From NCBI GenBank assembly GCA_000827265.1, contig KN834870.1:56547-120546 (forward strand): 64,000 nucleotides of DNA. The letters run 5' to 3'. A program made the position numbers and the translations under genes. Under the pieces are notes generated by a model. It searched no databases. It was given only the letters and a program-made list of their open reading frames with translations, and had not been told where the DNA came from. Positions 58,938-64,000 of this stretch are shown here, piece by piece. The DNA is from Collybiopsis luxurians FD-317 M1. Taxonomy: Eukaryota; Basidiomycota; Agaricomycetes; Agaricales; Omphalotaceae. How positions within the stretch are numbered: the stretch's first letter is position 1; each line of letters starts with the position of its first letter.

Positions 58938-60703
58938 GGTGGAATGGAGCATATACATCATGATTCTTCATTCTATGTAGACGCATCAATATTGCTGGCC
59001 AAGGATTTACTAGCGTCCTTGTATATATTGAACTTTTTTTCTAAACTATATATCGGTCATTCCCTCTCCTATTTGCATAGCTATTTGACTGTAAGGCGGC
59101 GAAAACTCTCGTCTGCTTCTGGACGGTATCTGGGAGGTTACGATAGCATGTAAATTTCTGCCCGACAGGACGAATGACGAACAAATTGCTCCGTTTCCTT
59201 CCTGATCTATTGATGTGAACAGATTGTGATAGATGATGCTTGGTGTGCTTCTGGTCACCCGTTTGATGTATTGGCGGTGAGGGTTGTAGAAGGACGGGTC
59301 TGTCTCAGACTGAGGTCGTGTTCGCCTTTCCATGACGCGCAATTACTGTTCCCGCCTCTCCATTCTCATCCTGAGTTGTATTATGGGACGGGACATTCAT
59401 TTGGTTTATTCCTTGCTGTACTGCAGAAATGTTTGAGTCACGTTCGGCATGTTCCTGTTGCCAGTGAACATGGTTGTTTTGAATGTGATAGACCCAAGAT
59501 CGGTCGATCTGTGGCTGTGTGATTTAGACAATCCGGTAGTGACTTGAATGGAGAATGAGCACTGATCTCCAGTGATTGTTCGGCGGTCGGTTGAGTGTTT
59601 AGTTCTTTTATGAGACCCTGGCATTTAAGGGTTGATTCTGGTACTTGGACCAAGAGCGATTCTAACGGAACATTGAACTGAGATTCAATCAAGCAGTTGG
59701 CCTACGTTTTAATTCAGACGTGCATAATGAAGGAGAAAGAAAATTAGTGGTTGAAGGTAAGCGCCGCTTTTCTGGCAAATGCTTGTTTAACAATTTTTGC
59801 TTTACGGGATTAAAATCAACATGGTTTGTGCCTTATCTCAAGGACAACACACATTGTACAGCTTAGTTACATGCAGAATCTTGACAACAGATTCGGCCTG
59901 GCTTATCCGTTTAACGATTGATTTGGAATGAATGATGAGCATTGTGATGGAATAGAATTGATAAATTTCCTTTTCTCTGAATTTTATCTTTGTCATACAA
60001 CTTCCCTGCCTCTGTCTTTCAATGGGTATTCTGTTCGGTTGGTATATCGTTTGTTACATGCCTCTCTCCTCGTCTTGTATAGACCGACTGAATATCTATT
60101 TTTAACCTCTCGTGTCCGTTTCCTATCTTCTGTTTCTTTTAGTCTCTTTAGTTGTATATATGCACCAGATATGCACTCTCTGTGAACAAAAAGCACATGC
60201 AGTAAATCTTTCGGGTGGAACTTGTGATTTCGGATTTTGTGCATTAAGATTATCTATTGATAATATTTTTGTAGATCGTTTGTCTCTCTGGAAATACAAG
60301 ATTATGCTTGTGACTCCGAGCCTGTTTCGAGCGAGTGAAGAATTTATGATGTATTCTGAATCATGATGTATGTTCAAGGTTGTTGATTGGAAGTGAAGGA
60401 AACAGCCTCACTGAACATCTACTATTTTCCCTCAGTAGTTCTTGATGTCACCAAGACTGACAATTTGCTACTAGATATAGTGTAGAAGTGAATGTACTCC
60501 GAGTCTCTGACAGAAAACTCGTGTAGAATCATCATGCCGTTTGCTCAAGTCTGAATACAGATTGAAGATCTGCTCTCACGCAGTAGTACCGAGAGAGTCA
60601 CTCACATCAACATCATAATCAAGCCATTGGAACAGTGACATAATTTTTCGATAAAAGGCCTGCAACAAATTCGAAGGCAGACAAGGTATCCCTCACTTTA
60701 CCG
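58938..60703. other. Stretch without a confident gene
   Basis: About 1.8 kb, AT-rich, with overlapping short frames on both strands (longest 98 codons) and no motif. Confidence 0.45.
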
Positions 60704-62054
60704 ATGACCCCTGAAGAGCACCAGGAAATTGCCTCTATTGCCACTGCCATCTACCTGGACACCATATCTGGCATAGTGTTAGTGACCGGCTATGGTATGT
60801 ATGGGCTGATATGGCGCGAAACCTACTGTTCTAGATAAAAGTGGTTGATAATGGAATACCGCCTAGGTGTATCCCTTCTAGGACTGTTCGTTGCTACTCG
60901 GATTCTAGTGTAAGTAATATCAGGCTCGCGGTATATCAAATTCTTTAACAAGCCATCTGCTTGTTTGTAACACTGTAATAGCGCTAAATCCTGGACCCGT
61001 TCACAAATTGCTCTTCTCTTCTGCCTGATTATCACCTCTGTTGCCTTAACTTGGGCCACCTCTGCCTTTATGACATTCCCACTCATAGTATGGCAAGTGG
61101 CTTTTGTTTCGGCAAAATCACAGGCGCAACCACTAGGAGGATTTGAAGCTCTAACTCAGATAGCGCTCCAAAAAACTTTGCCAATAACATATATGTCAAG
61201 TTGGGATTTGACAATTACAGTGAGTTTACCAAGAATTTACTATAACTTCTTTTAAAGATCTATTGATGTCAAATAGACAATTTTGAGTGACTTCATAGTT
61301 GTCTGGAGGGCATGGGTATTGTATCAGCAAGAAAGATCTTGGAAAGTTGCACTTATACTTTCCATGATTGTCAATGTTGGTGGGTAACAAATGTACTGAA
61401 CTTGGAGATGAGAAGTTTCAAGCTGAACTCTTTACATGATACTATATAGGAATTCAAGTAGCTGATTGCATCCTAGATGACATTGAGATCAATGTGATCG
61501 AATCCAACTCTAACACAATTTTGGACTGGCTATCACTTGTGGTATCATTGCTGGTAAACGTATTCGCAACAGGTCTCATTGCGTGGAGGCGTGGAAAGCA
61601 TGGCAAGTATCTTTACCTGTGGTAAATCAACTCTGACAACTAATTCCAGGAATCACCACCACGTCATGATGGAGGCTGCAGTCCGCAGAAGAACTAGGGT
61701 TCAGCATATCCTACTTCTTCTGATTGAATCTGGGGCTATATATTGCACAATACAGCTCCTCTTTGCAGTTTTTAACCTGCTGAATATATACGGACATGCA
61801 ACAAGTAATAGCTTTTTGCTAGCCTTGACCATCACTAGTTCAACGTTTACTCTTGCCTCAGTAAGTGCAAGCAACTTTTCGGTTGAACTGATTTCATGAA
61901 ATAAATTTGATAGGCATGGTATCCAACCGCTGTAACCATTTTGGTCAATGTGGAGAGCTCTTCAGTCATTGAGACTTTCAACATCAACTTAACTACAGAG
62001 GGATCTCACAGTCACTTTTCGGTCCGATCAAATCAATTTCAAAATTTGGAATGA
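60704..62054 (+). CDS. 7-TM-like fungal membrane protein
   Basis: Seven exons join in frame, beginning 60704-60794, 60867-60909 and 60982 onward, and ending at the TGA at 62054. The product (about 320 residues) has hydrophobic segments ISGIVLVTGYGVSLLGLFVA, ALLFCLIITSVALTWATSAF, the block TILSDFIVVWRAWVLY, ALILSMIVNVGIQVADCI, WLSLVVSLLVNVFATGLIAW, ILLLLIESGAIYCTIQLLF and SFLLALTITSSTFTLASAWY. The D.IV.WRAWVL motif and the order of segments are typical of a large uncharacterised Agaricomycete family that resembles receptors. A short cytosolic tail follows. The ligand and function are unknown. The exon ending TGTG|GTAAAT gives GKYLYLWNHHHVMMEAAVRR; other donors cause stops. Confidence 0.82.
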
Positions 62055-63018
62055 CCCTACCGGATGAGAGTCGGTTTGAGGACTCTGCCGGCTGCTGAGT
62101 AATTACTCAACTAATTATTTATCATTCTCGATTGGACTAGTCACTACCCACAATTCTAACTTGTCGATGTAGAGACTCTCTTATATAGTTGTGACCTATG
62201 TTATACTGATGCATAGACGGATCGTGAATCCTGGTTCCAGAGTAAAATTGGACACAGCTGTGGTCTTCACCTGAAATTTCTCACGCTGCACCAGATCTTG
62301 AAAAGTGCACAATTCTGAGCTTCATAGCCTTCATACTGTCATTATTTCTTCACAAAGCAGGGTTTACAAGCATTAGAGAGATATACAAGCATTACATTCA
62401 GATTTGAGAGTAATTCAGAGCAACTTCCATTTTCGACACTGGCAAAAAATTTTTCTCACTAATGCCATTATTTTCCGGAACGGCTGTAAACAGAGCGCTT
62501 TAGCTTCGGCTCGATAGCTGGTGGACGGGTTGAATGCCGAAACAACGTAGCGTCCTTTTGCCTGTTTTATGTAAATTTATGACCTTGTTCTTTCGTGACT
62601 ATCTCCCCAAAGCCTGCGCAGAATCAAGCCCAAGCCAAACTGCTGAAACTGGGACTGAACATTGACCTCTGACATTCATATACCACACCAGCGAGTCTAG
62701 TTTTCCCTACCCGGACTCCGTATTCACATGTTCGATCAACACAAGAGTCTTACCTGGAAGTTGAATCTGTGTATATCCAGGTCTTGGGTCATTAAGTACA
62801 CTACTCATCATCTGATTCTGTTCCTTGTTTCCTCTTCTTGACGAAGCGTACTAGTCGGTCTCAAGTTTATATTGAATAACCAATAACTGTTCCACATGCA
62901 CAATATTATCCTAGCGGCCCCTTTCCAACAGCAACTTTGCACTTCATGTCACTCTTCCATATGCGAACACCAAGTCCATTGAGGGGACAAAAGGCAGCTG
63001 CTACTGTGGCCAAGCCCA
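62055..63018. other. Intergenic
   Basis: Nearly 1 kb of 3' flank shared by the convergent 7-TM and small secreted protein genes. No open frame of note. Confidence 0.5.
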
Positions 63019-63432
63019 CTAACTAGAGCAGGCGTCTTGGAACTCGAGTTGAATACCGGCAGGGATGTTATCGACGTTGTACTGGTACCTATATGCGGTC
63101 CGTCGGTAAATGGTAGACATTTTCTTGGAATAGCAGGGTGCTCACCAAATGTAATGACCTTGCTGCTGGCTCCCATAGTTCAGTCGAATGCGACTGCACT
63201 AGATACAGTTTAAGTTCATGAGTTCTAACTCGAGACGTAATTCCGTAAAAATGCAGGGAAAGCCTACAGGCTTTTCAAAGGTGCATCTATCCGCTCCACC
63301 GTGAGGCGGGCAGTTGATCAAGTTGGCGGGATCACCAGGGTCAGTGATGCGACGCTCAAGGTTCGAGGTGGAGGCGGCAGAAGTAGCTGCAATAAAGGCA
63401 GCGAGGATGGCAAAGGTAGTAGAGAATTGCAT
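63019..63432 (-). CDS. Small secreted four-cysteine protein, 95 residues
   Basis: Three exons, 63432-63268, 63198-63146 and 63088-63019, join in frame to 95 residues. A signal peptide (MQFSTTFAILAAFIAATSA) is followed by a short propeptide ending LERR at about residue 28, a likely Kex2-type site. The mature peptide of about 67 residues has four Cys (LINCPPHG, ADRCTFEKPC, QDACSS), allowing two disulfides. It also has an aromatic core GHYIWYQYNVDNIPAGIQ. It has the form of a fungal small secreted, effector-like protein; I do not recognise a family. A TATA box lies about 90 bp upstream. Without the splicing the frames look unrelated, so it is easy to miss. Confidence 0.82.
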
Positions 63433-63520
63433 TCTGGTGTGTGTTAAGCAAGTGGTGAGTTTAGAAGAGAGGTGGTAGAGACAGAGGACCCTGGGGCTCT
63501 TTTGGCCTTTCTGAGCTGAG

Positions 63521-63528
63521 CTTTTATA
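63521..63528 (-). promoter_or_regulatory. TATA box (TATAAAAG, minus strand)
   Basis: The minus strand reads CATATAAAAGC, about 90 bp upstream of the ATG at 63432. Confidence 0.55.
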
Positions 63529-64000
63529 TGATTCTAACAAGGCCTAAATGGGAACAACTTTGCGTGTTTTCTTTTTGGCAAGACTCGTGATGCCGATGCA
63601 TACTAAAGGGACCGAGGACAGTAGCTCGATTCCATCCATTCAATATTATTGGCTTCTCGAAATTCCCATTCTACTTCTGAAAGACTATTGGCTGCATCAG
63701 CAATCAGCAGAACTGAGAACGCTTGGCTCTACTAACATGCAACATCTGGATGCTCCGGCCACAAAAGCCTGCCAAGGGGATGATGTAAACTGTTTGCCTG
63801 TCGGCCGACTCGGAGTAAGTACGAGAATAATACATTCAACCGAGTTCAACGCATACCATTAACTTCCGTGGTTATCTTAATTCCGTTGCTTTTTGGATAT
63901 TCCCATTTTGTGTTGGGCTCCATACACATACTGTATATCTACGACCGCAACGCCAACGCACAAAGTGGCACTGGGTCATTTCGGAGATTGTGTGCCTAAA
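63529..64000. other. Right-edge stretch without a confident gene
   Basis: A 104-codon plus-strand frame (63548-63862) is present without motif or supported splicing. Nothing else seen. Confidence 0.35.

Overview
The window is nuclear DNA of a filamentous basidiomycete, most likely an Agaricomycete. Genes are on both strands and most are split by many short introns (about 45-65 nt). The recognisable proteins are ones typical of mushroom-forming fungi: small secreted proteins with Kex2-type sites, an F-box protein, a many-exon GH13 alpha-amylase, glutaminase-A-like proteins with a membrane tail, and 7-TM and single-pass membrane proteins. No tRNA, rRNA or CRISPR array was seen. All exon models were assembled by eye from splice signals and frame continuity.

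Layout. 1-13 kb: a partial gene off the left edge, a secreted protein with three C-terminal decapeptide repeats (4.06-4.78 kb), a relic of a caspase-like paralog (5.05-5.19 kb), two copies of a solo-LTR-like repeat (6.25 and 10.63 kb), a membrane protein broken by one stop codon (7.7-9.7 kb), and an 8-exon gene of unknown function (11.5-12.9 kb). 13.3-15.6 kb: a complete secreted serine carboxypeptidase on the minus strand. 15.6-30.3 kb: a damaged block. A glutaminase-A-like gene (minus strand) is cut in two by a CpG-poor element of about 9.1 kb (17.15-26.26 kb). That element carries a decayed UCH-like cysteine-protease ORF and a second ORF on the plus strand. Next to it lies a truncated duplicate of the glutaminase 3' half plus a 90-bp scrap of a neighbouring gene family.

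30.9-36.2 kb: tandem paralogs of a single-pass membrane protein, the first frameshifted at an 8-bp tandem repeat and the second intact. 36.6-37.9 kb: a single-exon caspase/legumain-like protein that appears to lack its catalytic cysteine. 38.3-39.9 kb: branched-chain aminotransferase. 40.8-44.5 kb: an intact glutaminase-A-like protein with a transmembrane anchor. 47.1-47.7 kb: small secreted protein. 50.4-51.5 kb: single-exon hypothetical. 53.1-54.6 kb: F-box protein. 55.1-55.9 kb: PEBP-family protein with a GC-AG intron. 56.5-58.9 kb: alpha-amylase with 17 exons, one of 13 nt. 60.7-62.1 kb: 7-TM-like protein. 63.0-63.4 kb: a 95-residue secreted four-cysteine protein.

How the genes fit together. 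Several products suit external nutrient use: starch breakdown by amylase, peptide trimming by carboxypeptidase, glutamine deamidation by the glutaminases, and branched-chain amino acid turnover by the aminotransferase. This is co-occurrence, not a demonstrated cluster. The most interesting shared feature is that two unrelated families of membrane proteins (glutaminase-TM and the single-pass proteins) both end in an acidic cytosolic tail with a PPEY motif, the type bound by WW-domain ubiquitin ligases.
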